From assembly GCA_028554645.1 (NCBI GenBank), contig JAQOOI010000076.1, positions 558,001-622,000 on the forward strand: 64,000 bases of DNA, in the 5' to 3' direction. The position numbers and the translations under genes were made by a program. This stretch comes from Omphalotus guepiniiformis (lineage: Eukaryota; Basidiomycota; Agaricomycetes; Agaricales; Omphalotaceae). Shown here one piece after another: positions 10,956-22,538 of the stretch. The notes beneath the pieces are model-generated. The model worked only from the letters and a program-made list of their open reading frames with translations, searched no databases and was not told where the DNA came from. Position 1 is the first letter of the stretch. Every line of letters begins with the position of its first letter.

Positions 10956-13624
10956 ATGGCACTACCTATGCTTGTTGGTGGTGCGGACTGTGGCCCTTCA
11001 AATCCTTTGCAGAATCTCTCCAAGCAATTGGATCGTGACAGAGGAATACAGCAAGTGCATGCCTTTACTTCCCCCGATTCATTCGGTACTCATTCATAAT
11101 AGGACTATTTTCGGAATGCTCGTGCTGGCTCCTCGAATGAGGTGAGCGTGTAGCTCTGTTTAATTTAGGAGCCTCAATCTACAGCTTTTGTTTTAGGCCT
11201 TCCGCTCTCAGCCTGGCCGTACGTCACAGTTTGACCAGGATGCAGTCCAATTCTTCTCAAAATCTCCTGAGACACAAACATTGAATAGTTCCACCTATGA
11301 TCTGAGGTCCCTCAGAAGTGCTCTTACGACCCCAGCTGCCCATGCACAACAGCAACCTTTACCCGTAGCCGGGTGGGCAACAGATTTCCTACTACAGCAA
11401 CCTTTGTCATCGTCTTCGCAATCGCAATTGAATCCCAATGTTGAACATGTCACTTCCACACCAATAGACGCTCAAGGCGTCAGGACTCTACAACCTTTAG
11501 GTGTGGATTTACGTCAAAGTATTGTCTAGGTTCGACTCTTACTGCTTTTCATATCTGCAGGCAGCCCAATACCATTCAATAGTCTATCACGTTGGGGTAT
11601 GGGCAAAATGGCGCCTAATTTTGCCGCACATGCGCCGCCTCCTCCCATACAAGCGCTCGTGAAGAATCAGCATGATCGTGCGTTAAACATTGCCCGTTCT
11701 CATTTGATCAGTTTCCTGATCAGTGGTGTAATAGAGGTATCTTGGGACACGGAGTTTGATACCCAGCAGGCTCTCTCAATTCTTACAGCCCCAAGCACTG
11801 CACTTGAAGAAAGCGCCGTTCAGCAAAGTGGACATGACACCGATGAACTGGCACGAACTGCTGGTCTTCTTTTGGAATCGGTCAAGAATGAACAAAACCC
11901 CAAGTTCCAGAAGAGTCAATTCCTCGGCTTGATGACTCAACTTCGGGATCACAAGGTGGTTGTTAAAGGGAATCAGATGGTGGAAAACGACGAGACTGTT
12001 TCTCCGACTGGTTCGCGAGCAGATATCAAGGGGAAAGGGAGAGCTGTTGAATCGTTCTTTTCTACAAGCAACCGGTTGGGATCTACTGAGATTCACGATA
12101 CGGCGATGATGCAGCTCGGTGGTTATCCGATGATGGACTCCCAACATTATGATGAAGCTAGAGAACAGAGCGGGATTCAAGAAGATGCAAATGATGCGTA
12201 CTTCAAACGGGAGAATGCTGATTTTACTCGATATTGGAATGAAATGAATGCGCAGAGAACCCACTCTTCACGTTCCAGCTTTAGGGAAATGGAAAGCAGC
12301 TGGGCCAGGTTGCAGGACGATTGGGATCATTTCGAGGCATCTGAACAGAGCATACACCCGGTAGTCACGTATCAGTTCCAACAAGATAATCCTTACCTTA
12401 GAGGACAAGGACATACGCGCACGAGGCACCATTCTTTGCATTTGGATGAGCGTCTGGATGTATGTATTTGGCGCTTTGTGGTATATTCATCCTCGCTAAC
12501 CTCTATTTTGAAGACGGTCCTTGAATTAGAAGCTGCTGTTCAGAGGAACATGAACGACGCTTCCGCTTGGTTTGAATTAGGCGTCAAACAGCAAGAAAAC
12601 GAAAGGGAACAGAAGGCGTTGCAAGCGCTGCAACGCGCTGTAGAGCTGGATCCTTCACATCTACCTTCCTGGTTAGCGTTAGCTGTATCACACACGAATG
12701 ACGGCCATCGTATAGGCACTTATGAGGCTATCCGGGAATGGGTGATGCACAACGATGTTCATCGCGCCGTTGTTCAGCAATATCTTGCCCACTATCCCGA
12801 GACTGAAGGCGGTTCGGCGCAAGAAAAACTCAATCACCTGGTGCAATGCCTGATCACAATGGCACAGCAACATGCGGTAGATGAAATTGAGGCTGACATT
12901 CAGATTGCTCTGGCTGTGCTGTTCAATACCATCGAGGTTTTATTATCTTTGGGTTCGTTCCACAACAGAATCTGACAATGATTTCCAGGATTACACAAAG
13001 GCACAAGACTGTTTCAGGGCGGCTCTTTCAGTGCGACCAGATGTACGTATCGCCGTCCAACCTCAAACTTGTGCTCATCCTTCGACCAGATGATTGGCTT
13101 CTATATAATCGAGTTGGCGCTACGATGGCTAACAGCGGCCATGCGGACGAGGCGCTTCAATACTACTATCGAGCGCTGGAGCTGAACCCTTTGTATATAC
13201 GAGCCAGGTCAGTTTCGTATCTGACGCTGGCCATATTTTCTGCGAAAACTCACGTCAAAGTAGATACAACCTCGGGATATCTTGCATCAATTTAAGGGTG
13301 AGTGTGATTTGAATGTCATTGTTGGCTTCAGTAACCTATGAGTTGTTCAGAAATACGAAGAAGGCGCTCAACACATACTGGACGCGCTTGCACTTCAGGA
13401 TGCTGACGGTATCCGTGATTCGGCCGGTCTGAATGAGGCCCGAGGTATAACCTCGAGCACCTTGTGGGATAGTCTCAAGACAGCGAGTCTACATATGCAA
13501 AGAGTTGATCTGGCAGCTTTATGTGATCGTAGAGATCTTGAAGGTTCGTGCTTTCAGTCTTTAAGCTTGGAAATTCACTCTCATTCTACATATTGTAGCG
13601 TTCCGTCTGAACTTCCAAATGTAA
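10956..13624 (+). CDS. PEX5: Peroxisomal targeting signal 1 receptor Pex5
   Basis: Cytosolic receptor that carries PTS1 cargo to the peroxisome. The start at 10956 gives MALPMLVGGADCGPSNPLQ; Cys12 matches the conserved Cys that is monoubiquitinated for recycling. Trp-based Pex14-binding motifs of the WxxxF/Y kind follow: GWATDFL (about 11370) and SWDTEFD (about 11740). The C-terminal half is TPR: AVQRNMNDASAWFELGVKQ, ALQRAVELDPSHLPSWLAL, then, over introns, DYTKAQDCFRAALSVRPD, DWLLYNRVGATMANSGHADE and ALQYYYRALELNPLYIRAR. The last exons carry KYEEGAQHILDALALQ and SLHMQRVDLAALCDRRD and end FRLNFQM at 13624. Family length is about 600-700 residues, which fits. The PEX14 and PEX7 partners are not in this window. 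Confidence 0.94.
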
Positions 13625-13721
13625 AGCAGTGTAGCCAGTCAGTAGAAACGATCCAACACTGATTATACTGTTATGTGCAAGTTACAACCGTCGTTATTCA
13701 GCTTCGCGTAATACGTATGTT

Positions 13722-14176
13722 TTAAGATGCGAACACAGAACCAGAAGTTCCCATAGTTCCCGCTGAACGTTGTGAGTGAGATGTGTACAGTTGGAGGAAG
13801 ATTTGCAACATACTCGACGCGCTTTCCGAATCTTGCTTTTCTTTAAACTTTCTCATTATATCTAACATTTGTTCATCGTCCTTTGTCATGTGTGGATTGT
13901 CCGCCATCTTCTTCATTCTCAGCGTCATATTCTGGTCGTTTATGCTGTCGCTCTTCTCTCTTTCTATCATGTCGCGAACGTCCTGAACGTCGTTATCATT
14001 CATTGGGATGAGAGTCGGGTTTCTCCGTATCATTTCGTGCCAATGATAACAATATACGTGTCTTTTCAATTATTGAGACGTGTCAGGGGTAGGAGAAGGA
14101 AGCAAAGACATACAATGAAGATGCAATGCGCCAGTAAGGAGCTAAGCTGACAATGGGTTACCTGCGGCGCAGTCAT
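13722..14176 (-). CDS. Small charged hypothetical protein
   Basis: Unrecognised. The minus strand carries an open stretch rich in Asp, Glu, Lys and Met, including DVRDMIEREKSDSINDQNM and DDEQMLDIMRKFKEKQDSES. A good GT...AG intron near 13746-13800 joins SESAS to GTMGTSGSVFAS and a TAA at 13722. The longer uninterrupted frame begins only with TTG, so an upstream exon is needed. An ATG at 14176 (MTAPQ, followed by a GTAACC donor) joins in phase to the DVRDM exon and would give about 80 residues. The composition suggests a small helical protein. It is convergent with PEX5 and divergent from the PRA1 gene. Existence is moderately likely; the start is uncertain. Confidence 0.5.
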
Positions 14177-14277
14177 CCATTGGCAAAACCATAGAAAGGC
14201 ACAAACAAGACCAATCAAACAACGTTGCCTTCTTTTATACCTCCTGTTCTGCCACAGAAATCTCCAAAATCACAACC

Positions 14278-15045
14278 ATGGACGTTGTTATGCGAGTGAC
14301 GGACACTATCAAGTCGTTCAGGGTCACTTCCTTCCTTATTCATGCTTTTCGAAGCCATTCACTTTTTCGGGTGTATAGGAAACGCGGTTGGCCGCCATTC
14401 GACCGCCAACTGAATTTTTCGACTACCAGCGAATTTCTCGACCTGCAGACTTTAACCAGGCTACGCAGGTACGTCAGTAGTCTTTCTTATGCTGGCACAG
14501 CACTACAGTTATCTGTTTGACTAGAGAATAACATATAACACGCGCTACTTCTCTGGTACCCTTGATTCACTTTGGCGTATTATTTCAAGGAATTGACCCA
14601 GATATTCCAGGAAACTATGTTCTTATCATAGCTGCACTAGCTGTTTATGCTATGTATGCTCGTTTTCTATGTGTTTTCTTCTAAGATCTGACGCGTCAAC
14701 ACTCAAAGGCTCAGCAACCCTCTCCTCCTCGTCGCTCTTCTCTTCCTAGTTGGTGGATTTATTGCAATCAACAAATTTGGTGTGTGGTTTTTACTCACTT
14801 CGATTGTCTGACTGAAACCCGTTGGCTCAGCGCCGGAACCTGTGCAGATGGGCGACCACACGATAACGCAGAAACATCTCTATACCGGTCTATTTGTCAT
14901 CGGCCTTCCTCTGCTCTTCTTTGCGTCCCCTGTTCTGACATTCTTCTGGCTTGTTGGTGCCTCGGGTGTTGTCATTCTCGGTCACGCCAGTTTCATTGAA
15001 CCTGGTATTGAGAGCGAATATGCTACCGTGCAAGACAGCGTCTGA
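14278..15045 (+). CDS. PRA1/Yip3 family prenylated-Rab acceptor
   Basis: Small multi-pass membrane protein of the ER/Golgi that handles prenylated Rab GTPases in vesicle traffic. Exon 1 gives MDVVMRVTDTIKSFR and splices to ETRLAAIRPPTEFFDYQRIS and RPADFNQATQ, then RITYNTRYFSG and NYVLIIAALAVYAM. These match the PRA1 N-terminal signature. Hydrophobic pairs follow: LSNPLLLVALLFLVGGFIAI, and GLFVIGLPLLFFASP with FFWLVGASGVVILGHA. The C-terminus is short and polar (EPGIESEYATVQDSV), ending at 15045. Five introns of about 45-70 bp are needed. Size, about 170 residues, is normal for the family. Confidence 0.9.
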
Positions 15046-15336
15046 ACGGTCGTTTGATATACATGGTGGAATGATACGTCCTCGAGTTATAATATTAGAG
15101 TAGGGTGATTGGATGTTTCGATAGCCGGAATAATTTATCGGGTTGTTCGAACCTTGGACTCGTAACTTGGACTTGCATCTTTCTAATAGTGTGAATGTTG
15201 TTATTATCTATTATACCGGATGACTCTTGGATTCCCTGTCTAATTTATACAAGATGACACAGACGCGAAGTGCAATTGTACTGTGATATGAAGAATCCGA
15301 ATCTTCAAACAAAAACACAAATGGAAGAAAGACTTC

Positions 15337-18300
15337 CTATGAATCACACAATGACAACGATGGGCCGTGATTGATCTGAGATACTCTGAATGATGCAAAA
15401 TAGCAAACGAAGGCACCATCATCTACGCTCAGGCGATGCGGAGAAGAGTCTGGTCCATTCGCATCCGCAGAGGCAGCTGCGAAAAGTTGGTCCAGGACTG
15501 AGGAGGTCACAGAAAGTTAGCAATTGAAGGTCAAGGCCAGCGCATCACTTACTATGGCGGTGAATCTCAGAAAACACGGAACTTCCAGTTAAACGCTGGA
15601 GCAGACGTCCAAAGCTGACAGTCTCGCTCTTCAGCATGAAAACATCCACCCCTTCAAGATCGCCTTTCAGGTTCAATCGTCTCGTCTGCGATGCATACTG
15701 CTCAACCGCAGCTTCCATTCGCTGAACGCCTAACCAGTATGGCGCTTGTCTGGCCAATGCACTCTTGCACAACTTGTAGTCGTTCATCGCCATTTGCCCC
15801 AGAACACCAGTGGATGAGTGCAACAATCTTGAATTATTTACACTCTCAGACCGAGCACTTGATGACGCTGACGTTGACAACGACGCCAGGACGCTTTGAC
15901 CCTCACGAATACGACAACCTACTAAATCAACCGCTGCTTCATAAAAAAAATAGAGAAACCGATAATTCACCTTGTATCGATGCGATTGCAGTGATGAAGA
16001 AGCATTGGCTCACAAATGGCAAAGCTGCAAGTACAGATGGGTCCATAAGCTCCGCAGAGCCAAGGATGTTACGGATTGCTAAGGAGGAGTTGTTCACCAC
16101 TGCAAGTCTGTCTGCCAAGCTAGCACGAGCGGCGATTACATGCTTGTGTATCAAAGGAACTCGATAGAGGAGGATTATGATCGCATGATACTGCGAAAGC
16201 GTGTTGTTTTAGACATAAGCATGTACCGGAAGTCAATACATACCCATAGATGTAACGCCAGAAAAACAGGGCCTGAAGATGCGGCATGAGCCTTCAAGCT
16301 ACAAGGTAGGCGATATGATGTTAGTGAAGAACTTATGGCACACGCAACTTACTTCGTTGGACTAAAAACCATGTCCCTTGGAAGAGAATCGTAGGCCGTC
16401 ATGATCGATTGTTCTAAACCCGTCAGGCGTCTCAGAGTTTCGCCATCGGTGTCGCTTGACGACAACCCTGTGCGTGAGGAAGGCGAGCACGAATTGCGAG
16501 TATTGACAAGCTCTGCCAGAATTCCGTATAACTGAAACATCTTCACGTGGTATACGAATGGAAAAGAAACTTGTGCCGGCGATGAATGGTGGAGTTCGCC
16601 ATTTGTAACTGTATTTATATCTGCATCGTTTGGTAAAGATACCTGAACAATTTCATGGCAACGTTGTAAAATAAGCGAAGAGAAAAAGAACATGCCTTGA
16701 TTTCCTCATCTTTCAGACTTGTCGGCCGTCCCATTAAAAATGCCACAGTACGGTCCAATACGAAACATGACCACCACAATAATCGGCTCTTTGAACGATT
16801 AATCTCGTCTGCTGCAGAATCAGACGTGCCGTTAGTTTCCTAAAACGGTTTCACTGTAATTAGGCGCTTTCATGGTTCTGGAGGTGAGGTTTCATGCCTG
16901 ATGCAGCCCCAAATCAACCGCCATCCTAGTATTTCATCAAACTCGGATGTCACAATAATTCCTTCATGGAGTGATCATACCTGAGAGCCATGCCAGAATA
17001 CATCCACGTTGCCCCTGAGGTCCATTCAGCTTCTACATGCCGGATCTATTGTTTCACTGCTCACCGTCGTCATTTAGTCCAAACGAAAAATAGGCCAGAA
17101 ATATCAGTGCTGCGATTATGGTAGGAGATGGATAACCAAGCAGAGGTATCAATAGCTGTTTTGCTCGATCCGCAAACGGTATTCCGTATGTGGCTGGTCG
17201 GTCATTCTCTGACGCTGTATCAAGAAAGGGTGAGTCAGAAAACCTTGAACCATAATGAGTTTCAGTTTCAGTCATTTCAAAAGATATAGTCGCCGTACCG
17301 AGCAGCCAATGCGCATACAGTGTTCACGAGGAGTGGGATTGTCATTTGCTTTGAAGGGTTATCAGCATTGATGGGACTGACGAGAAGCTTCTCAGTCAGA
17401 AATGGAAAATGACACCCCATTCGAGAGAAGAACAGTGGTATCAGCTTTTGAAGGTACTGAATGCGAGGTATATTGGAACCAGGAGCATAGAGAGATTCTT
17501 GCGGTGACAAAAGTCTAGTGTTGTGGGTGTGTCTTGGTACGTCCCGATTCAGCTCAAAAGTGAAGGGGGCCAAGAAATGACTGTCTTCATATTGAGGGGA
17601 CGCTAGATCCCTAGATGCTATTACTGAAGGGCCCTGCCTTACGTCCATTGCTGCGCCATTGAAGTTGATCCTTATTCTTTCTAGTACTGGCTAAAGTATG
17701 ATCAGACGGCGAGAGTGAACAGCAACAACATGGAAATCAACCTCAGCAGCTGTTGGACCGAGTGGACTGGAAGAACTCTTAGTAAAACGAAGATATTACT
17801 GGAATCAAGGCAAGCACACCGTACCGGAAATACGGAAGCCGACGCGGAATTTCAGGACTATATGAGCGGGCGGAAGATTCGGAATTATCCTCAGCCCCGG
17901 GTAGATTACGGGTTGCAGGCGGGTTTAAAGGGAGTGCAGCAGCAGCGAGAAGAATGTCAATTGGGGAGGAGTTCATCGGAGAGGATGCGTCACGCGGAGT
18001 AATATGATTTGGTGGTGATTGCTGGCTGCGGGTCGAGCGACCAGGAGACGGGATAGAAGAATTGACATGAGTTCTAGCCTCTTCCGAGACAAAGGGATCA
18101 CAGGCATTCTGGTGGGCGTCGTAAAATCGTTGTATTGAGGTCGCCAGAGGGCCATACCGATCATAGAGCGGAGGAGATGCGTATACGTTCTGTAGTACGG
18201 ATATGCTCCCATCTACCGGCGACTCCTTTCTGCGTTCAGCGCTAGCTTCAGAAGCCACTTTCCGAGACTTGTTTTTCCTTCCGTCTTTGTCAGGGTCTGG

Positions 18301-18535
18301 CCATTCGCAGCGCTCGTCAGCGTTTTCGCAGTTCGAGCAAGTTGGCTTGGAGCCGTTGCATTTCGCTTTCTTTACTATGTCACTCGTAAGTGTTCAGTGT
18401 TCTCTTGATCGCTAAAACGATAGCAAAGTTCTGATACTTGCCTCTACAACGTTGACAAGCAAGAGTCACTCTCTTGCGTTTGACGCGGAAGGTCAAGTTG
18501 GTGACGTCTTCTTGCTGCGATGGACCTGCCTCCAT
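15337..18535 (-). CDS. Zn2Cys6 transcription factor with fungal middle-homology region
   Basis: Fungal binuclear-cluster regulator. The start at 18535 gives a short acidic leader then RKRVTLACQRCR, an intron, and the rest of the cluster KKCNGSKPTCENCENADERC, followed by a basic linker. A Ser/Pro-rich region (about 17780-18260) comes next. The middle-homology domain includes FFSRMGCHFPFLTE, LVNTVCALAARYGDYIF and GIPFADRAKQLLIPLLGYPS followed by TIIAALIFLAYFSFG, a pattern shared with XlnR-like regulators. Later exons near 15545-16690 are helical and end, after a last intron at about 15490-15555, with LDQLFAAASADA and a stop at 15337. Many small introns; some joins between 16700 and 17280 are unresolved. 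The target pathway cannot be told from the sequence. Confidence 0.82.
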
Positions 18536-19090
18536 GTTCAAAAACTACGATGATGATGGCAAAACACCTCCAAGAAATCTGGTTCGTGAAAGGACGGCAC
18601 CAGTGCGTTCGAAGTTGTGAGCGGTAGAAGACCCGGAAATTGCCAAGCCGTCGGAAGTTGAGCACTGCTTTTATTAGCCGGGCAGGCGTTTGGAATGTTG
18701 ATCTCAGTGCAAAATTACAATTTCTCTTCATTTGTGAATCTGCTAGTACATCCAACCGAAGAACACGTAGCGATGGAAGACAGCGAAGTGTAGCAATGCA
18801 CCAGGACATCAATGAGAACAATGGAAGATGGTAGAGGATTGGGGAAAACAGAAAATTAGAATGATCAGAGTACATAGCATGGTCGTCGAGTTGTTGAAAG
18901 CGAGAAATGGAGGCTAGAGAGAGAGAGAGAAGCCCAATTCAGGACCTGAAAATAATAAGGATAAGAGAAAAAGTAAAGTGAAGCAATGCTGCAGAAAAGT
19001 GCTTTCGTTCCGAGAAGCTCAATATAAAGATACAATAGTGTAAAAGGAAGATAAGAAAGGGGAAAATGAATTTTGTTTTTGATGATGGTG
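18536..19090. other. Intergenic region between two Zn2Cys6 genes
   Basis: Both flanking genes are on the minus strand, so this holds the promoter and leader of the Zn2Cys6 gene and the 3' end of the ERT1-like gene. It contains a (GA)n run at 18916-18930 and an A/G-rich stretch (18940-19075). Small frames here have no family motifs. Confidence 0.55.
18916..18930. repeat. (AG)n microsatellite
   Basis: A short perfect AG dinucleotide run in the region upstream of the Zn2Cys6 gene. On the sense strand of that gene it is a CT tract, which is common in fungal promoters. Confidence 0.7.
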
Positions 19091-21183
19091 CTATAGCAGT
19101 GGTAACCATTGTCCTGCAACGTAGAGATCCCTTTGTTAGAACGAACAGAATTAGATATAAATGGAGACATACCTATCACCAGACTTGGAAGATCAAATAG
19201 ATCTCGGCGGATAGAAAAACAAAATGTTGAGGGCACTGGTGCTCCATTCGGTTTTAGGAGGACACAATGTGAGTATACCGATTGTGTGGTATTCTCAAAG
19301 GCATGCTCAGCAAAGTTTTCCCAGTATTCCACGACGGATTGATTTTCAAACAGCTGCATCAATGATGTAACTATAAATGCTTCTCATTTGCGCTTAAAGG
19401 ACTTGCCTCGTAGATGTATTTTTTCCGTCCCAACAATTCTTCCATTGACCATTCGGTGAGCATACAAAACTCTGGTGCGACAAGACAGATCTCTCCTGTA
19501 CGGCGCCAGATTACAGTTGGTGTCCCACTAAAAGAGATTAGCTTGTCAAGCTCCTATTACAGTATTGAGATTCACGCCTGACGAAACGTAAAAGAAGAAA
19601 AAGACGTACGAGGAGCGATCTTTGGAAGCACTTCTCCACAAATACCTCATCATCCAACGATAGCGGCATTTGAAGCGCAATGAGCGACGGCCGAAAGATT
19701 GCCAACGCACGCACGATGCGCAGAATATCGTTCTTCTCAAATCTTAATAGGAAAGGTGAAGAATAGCAAGATGAATGCGTAGGTAAATGCGGCAAATCGA
19801 GGGAGGTACATCAGAACTCGAGCCCCGTTCGAGGTTCTCCAGATTGCACTTGGATTTCAATGAAGTACGCACCGAGTAGGCAGATGTTTCATGAGAAAAT
19901 GATACCCTTCTGTGTAGTCGTAAGGCTTTGTGACACGATCGTTTATGCTCTGAATCTTTGAGCCAGGTGTGTCTGTCGTGTTATGTGCTGACGCAGTATC
20001 CGATATGCCGTGGGGATTAGACGGAGCTAAACTTGGAGAAGCGTTGGAATGCGGCGGAGACAGCAGTCCATGGGAAGGTTCGTCCAAAAGTGAAGATAGA
20101 GGTGGTGATCGTGGTCGTGAGTCAAGGGGAAAACGTGGTTGAAGAGGATGGAGCGAGGTTTCACTTGATAGCGGAGGCTGGAATTGCGAGTACTGGAGTT
20201 CAGAAAGTTCTGATGTCCGAGGAGGCTCCTGATATCGATATGTTAGATATGCAGGACCGGGAGAGGATGCAAGCGTGGCCTGGTTAGATGAGACAGAACT
20301 TGGGAAAGTGGAGGATAGTGTTGGTGATTGAGAGGGAAAAAGAGGATCTGTGGAAGGCCACGTAGGATATGAGGGCGGAGGTGTCTGAGAGCCCTGAGGA
20401 GGGCTGGGATTTCCGAGGATGGCAGATAATATGGAGTACTCCAGATTGGCAGCTTCTGAGCCAAACGGAAAGCTAGGATCGAAAGCAACATCGAAAGAGG
20501 TGCTATCCTGAGGAAAGGGATCGGCTGCAAGTCGGAGATGAGCTGTGATTGGAGAATTGAAATGGATAGACATGATACTAACACGGTGGTTGCAGAGGCT
20601 GCTGCTGCTGTGGTGCTGCAGGCGGCGTCTGTGGACGAGGATTCTCCGTGGTACTTGTTGCAGAAGCAACCTGAGTTTGGCTCTTGCTTCGTTTTAGCTG
20701 CTCTAAAATAACACGTGACCAGAACGACGGTAAGAGATTCCTGAATGAATGCGCTGAGACGAATGATACACACCGAGTTCCTCGTCGTCGAGGAGATACT
20801 TGGCCTTTTTTCGATGGCCTTCAGTGCAGCTATTTGCGATGCCTCGTTTTATACAGCGTTGACAAGGTCGAGCTGGCAGATTATGAGCGAGACAGAGTTC
20901 AGGTCAGAGCGAGAAGAAAAAGATGACAGAACGCACAGTCATCGCAGGTGAGATGGGCCTTTTGGCAGTGAAAGCAAGCGCGATTTGCCTTCTTTTTCTT
21001 TGGACCATCCCGTGCCTTGCGGGGCTGGGCTTGAGCAGAGTCTGGACCGGACTGGTCCTGTAAGTCTGAACGTTTGCGTTTAGCAGGTGCAGAACGTTTC
21101 TGAAGAGAATGCATTGAGGGAGACGATGCTGCGGGGTCAAAAGGCGGGGCAGGAGCGATGGGCACGAGAGAGGACGATGACAT
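19091..21183 (-). CDS. ERT1: ERT1/AcuK-type Zn2Cys6 regulator of gluconeogenesis with PAS-like domain
   Basis: Transcription factor of the ERT1/AcuK/AcuM group, which controls gluconeogenic and non-fermentative carbon genes in other fungi. The start at 21183 opens a Pro/Ser/Lys-rich leader. The cluster is [16 protein letters not shown] joined across an intron to [16 protein letters not shown], then [13 protein letters not shown], the family signature. A long Ser/Pro/Gln-rich linker (about 19860-20660) follows, then a PAS-like region: [59 protein letters not shown] and [20 protein letters not shown]. The end is DLPSLVIG spliced to QWLPLL, stop at 19091. The start codon lies only a few bases from that of the divergent methyltransferase gene. 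Family identity is strong; targets here are inferred. Confidence 0.9.
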
Positions 21184-21188
21184 TTGCG

Positions 21189-22073
21189 ATGAACAAGGTC
21201 AAAAGGGCCATACTTTATTTATTACCCGGCGCCCCTTTCCGCATGCGTCTTTCCTCCCATGACCTCAAATGGCTCAAACGCGCTGCAATTCTCTCAAATC
21301 GTCCTTTAGATTCTCTTCTGAGTCGTCGTTCCGCTGGTGAACCTCTCCAGTATATCATAGGTAATTTTCTCTATCTTATTCTCTATTTGTTTTATTATAC
21401 TTACAGCTTTTTCATAGGCACTCAGCCTTTTGGTCCTCTCGATCTCCGTGTAAGGCCTCCTGTGCTAATTCCCCGCCCAGAAACGGAGCATTGGACTATA
21501 AGATTGTCCGAGTCTTTCTCGCCTTCTTCTCGCCGTCCTCTTAAACTGCTTGATCTCGGCACTGGGACTGGCTGTATCCCGCTTCTTCTTTGTCATTTGT
21601 GGCCCAAGGGAAGCGTGGTAGCTCACGGCATTGATATTTCCCCTCACGCAGTCCAACTAGCGAATGAGAATGCCGCGTGTTGTGGAATTTCAGATTCTCA
21701 ATTCACAGCTGCCTTGTCAAACTTTCTTTCCCCAAACTTTCCCGATGCCGCAACCATCAAACCCCCCTATGACATCCTTACATCTAACCCTCCCTATATC
21801 TCCTGGGATGAATATCTGCAGCTTGCCGATGAAGTTGTAAAATACGAAGACCCTAAAGCCCTCTTTGGTGGTCCGTCCGGGCTAGAGTTTTACCACGCAA
21901 TAGCACGATTGGCCGCTCTGGACGGCTTCCTCTCTCGCGATGGCCTAATCGCACTTGAGGTGGGCCATAATCAAGCTGATGATGTCCGCGATATCCTGCA
22001 TGCGGTTGCACTAAAAACAGATGTCTGGCTGGACCCATGGGGTAAAAAACGTACTGTCATCGCTCGTCGATGA
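21189..22073 (+). CDS. PrmC/HemK-family protein-(glutamine-N5) methyltransferase
   Basis: SAM-dependent methyltransferase of the HemK/PrmC group, which methylates the GGQ Gln of translation release factors. The short N-terminal part reads DLKWLKRAAILSNRPLDSLL and GEPLQYIIG. An intron at about 21360-21418 leads to TQPFGPLDLRVRPPVLIPRP, the family hallmark. SAM site LLDLGTGTGCIPLLL and catalytic NPPYISWDEY follow, then EDPKALFGGPSGLEFYHAI and GLIALEVGHNQADDV; it ends at 22073. Mitochondrial (Mtq1-like) action is more likely than cytosolic given this architecture, but a targeting signal is not obvious. The start is open: ATG 21189 or 21243. The first would leave only 5 bp to the divergent ERT1-like start codon. 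Confidence 0.9.
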   Translation: MNKVKRAILYLLPGAPFRMRLSSHDLKWLKRAAILSNRPLDSLLSRRSAGEPLQYIIGNFLYLILYLFYYTYSFFIGTQPFGPLDLRVRPPVLIPRPETEHWTIRLSESFSPSSRRPLKLLDLGTGTGCIPLLLCHLWPKGSVVAHGIDISPHAVQLANENAACCGISDSQFTAALSNFLSPNFPDAATIKPPYDILTSNPPYISWDEYLQLADEVVKYEDPKALFGGPSGLEFYHAIARLAALDGFLSRDGLIALEVGHNQADDVRDILHAVALKTDVWLDPWGKKRTVIARR

Positions 22074-22538
22074 CTGCATTTCATTGGGTGTGACTTCGGC
22101 CCTCGGTCCGCCCACCCGCATTTACTCAAGCCGTTTCGGCTGTTCCCTGCCGGCGCATCCTCCTTCTTCCATCCGGTGCCGGACTCTTTCTGGCAGGTTC
22201 GGCAGTACTCGGCTCCGCTCACCTGCGCCGTACTGATGCTGTCGAAAATGCGATATGGTTACATCTGGTTACATACATCTTCATTAATTTAAAATTGTAT
22301 GAACAGAGTGAACGCTAAGTAATACTGAGCTCCGACTATTTGAAATACAGGATCGCATCACAAGCTGGGGTCTGCTGGGGTGCTGGGGTAAGTTTGACAA
22401 AATTCAAATAGCTTTGTGTTAACCAATAAGGTCGACGACCTGACGTTCAAATACTCCCAAACTACCTGCCATAAGCGCCCACGACCCAATTAGGGCCCAT
22501 TCCCCTATCTCGCTTATCTTCACTTCTGAATTCTGACC
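22074..22538. other. Promoter region of the allantoin-pathway fusion gene
   Basis: No ORF of note. It holds the methyltransferase 3' end and the promoter of the fusion gene. A small CTGGGGT repeat lies near 22365-22386 and GATA-type motifs lie just before the start codon. Confidence 0.55.
22505..22519 (-). promoter_or_regulatory. Paired GATA motifs upstream of the allantoicase fusion
   Basis: CTATCT and CTTATCT read AGATAG and AGATAAG on the minus strand, 20-35 bp before the ATG. In other fungi purine-degradation genes are under GATA-factor nitrogen control, so this pair could be functional. Such short motifs are common by chance, and the closeness to the ATG puts them in or near the leader. 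Confidence 0.35.

Noticed and set aside
11776..12264. Minus-strand open frame of 162 residues
   Set aside because: It is antisense to a long PEX5 exon with clear family sequence.
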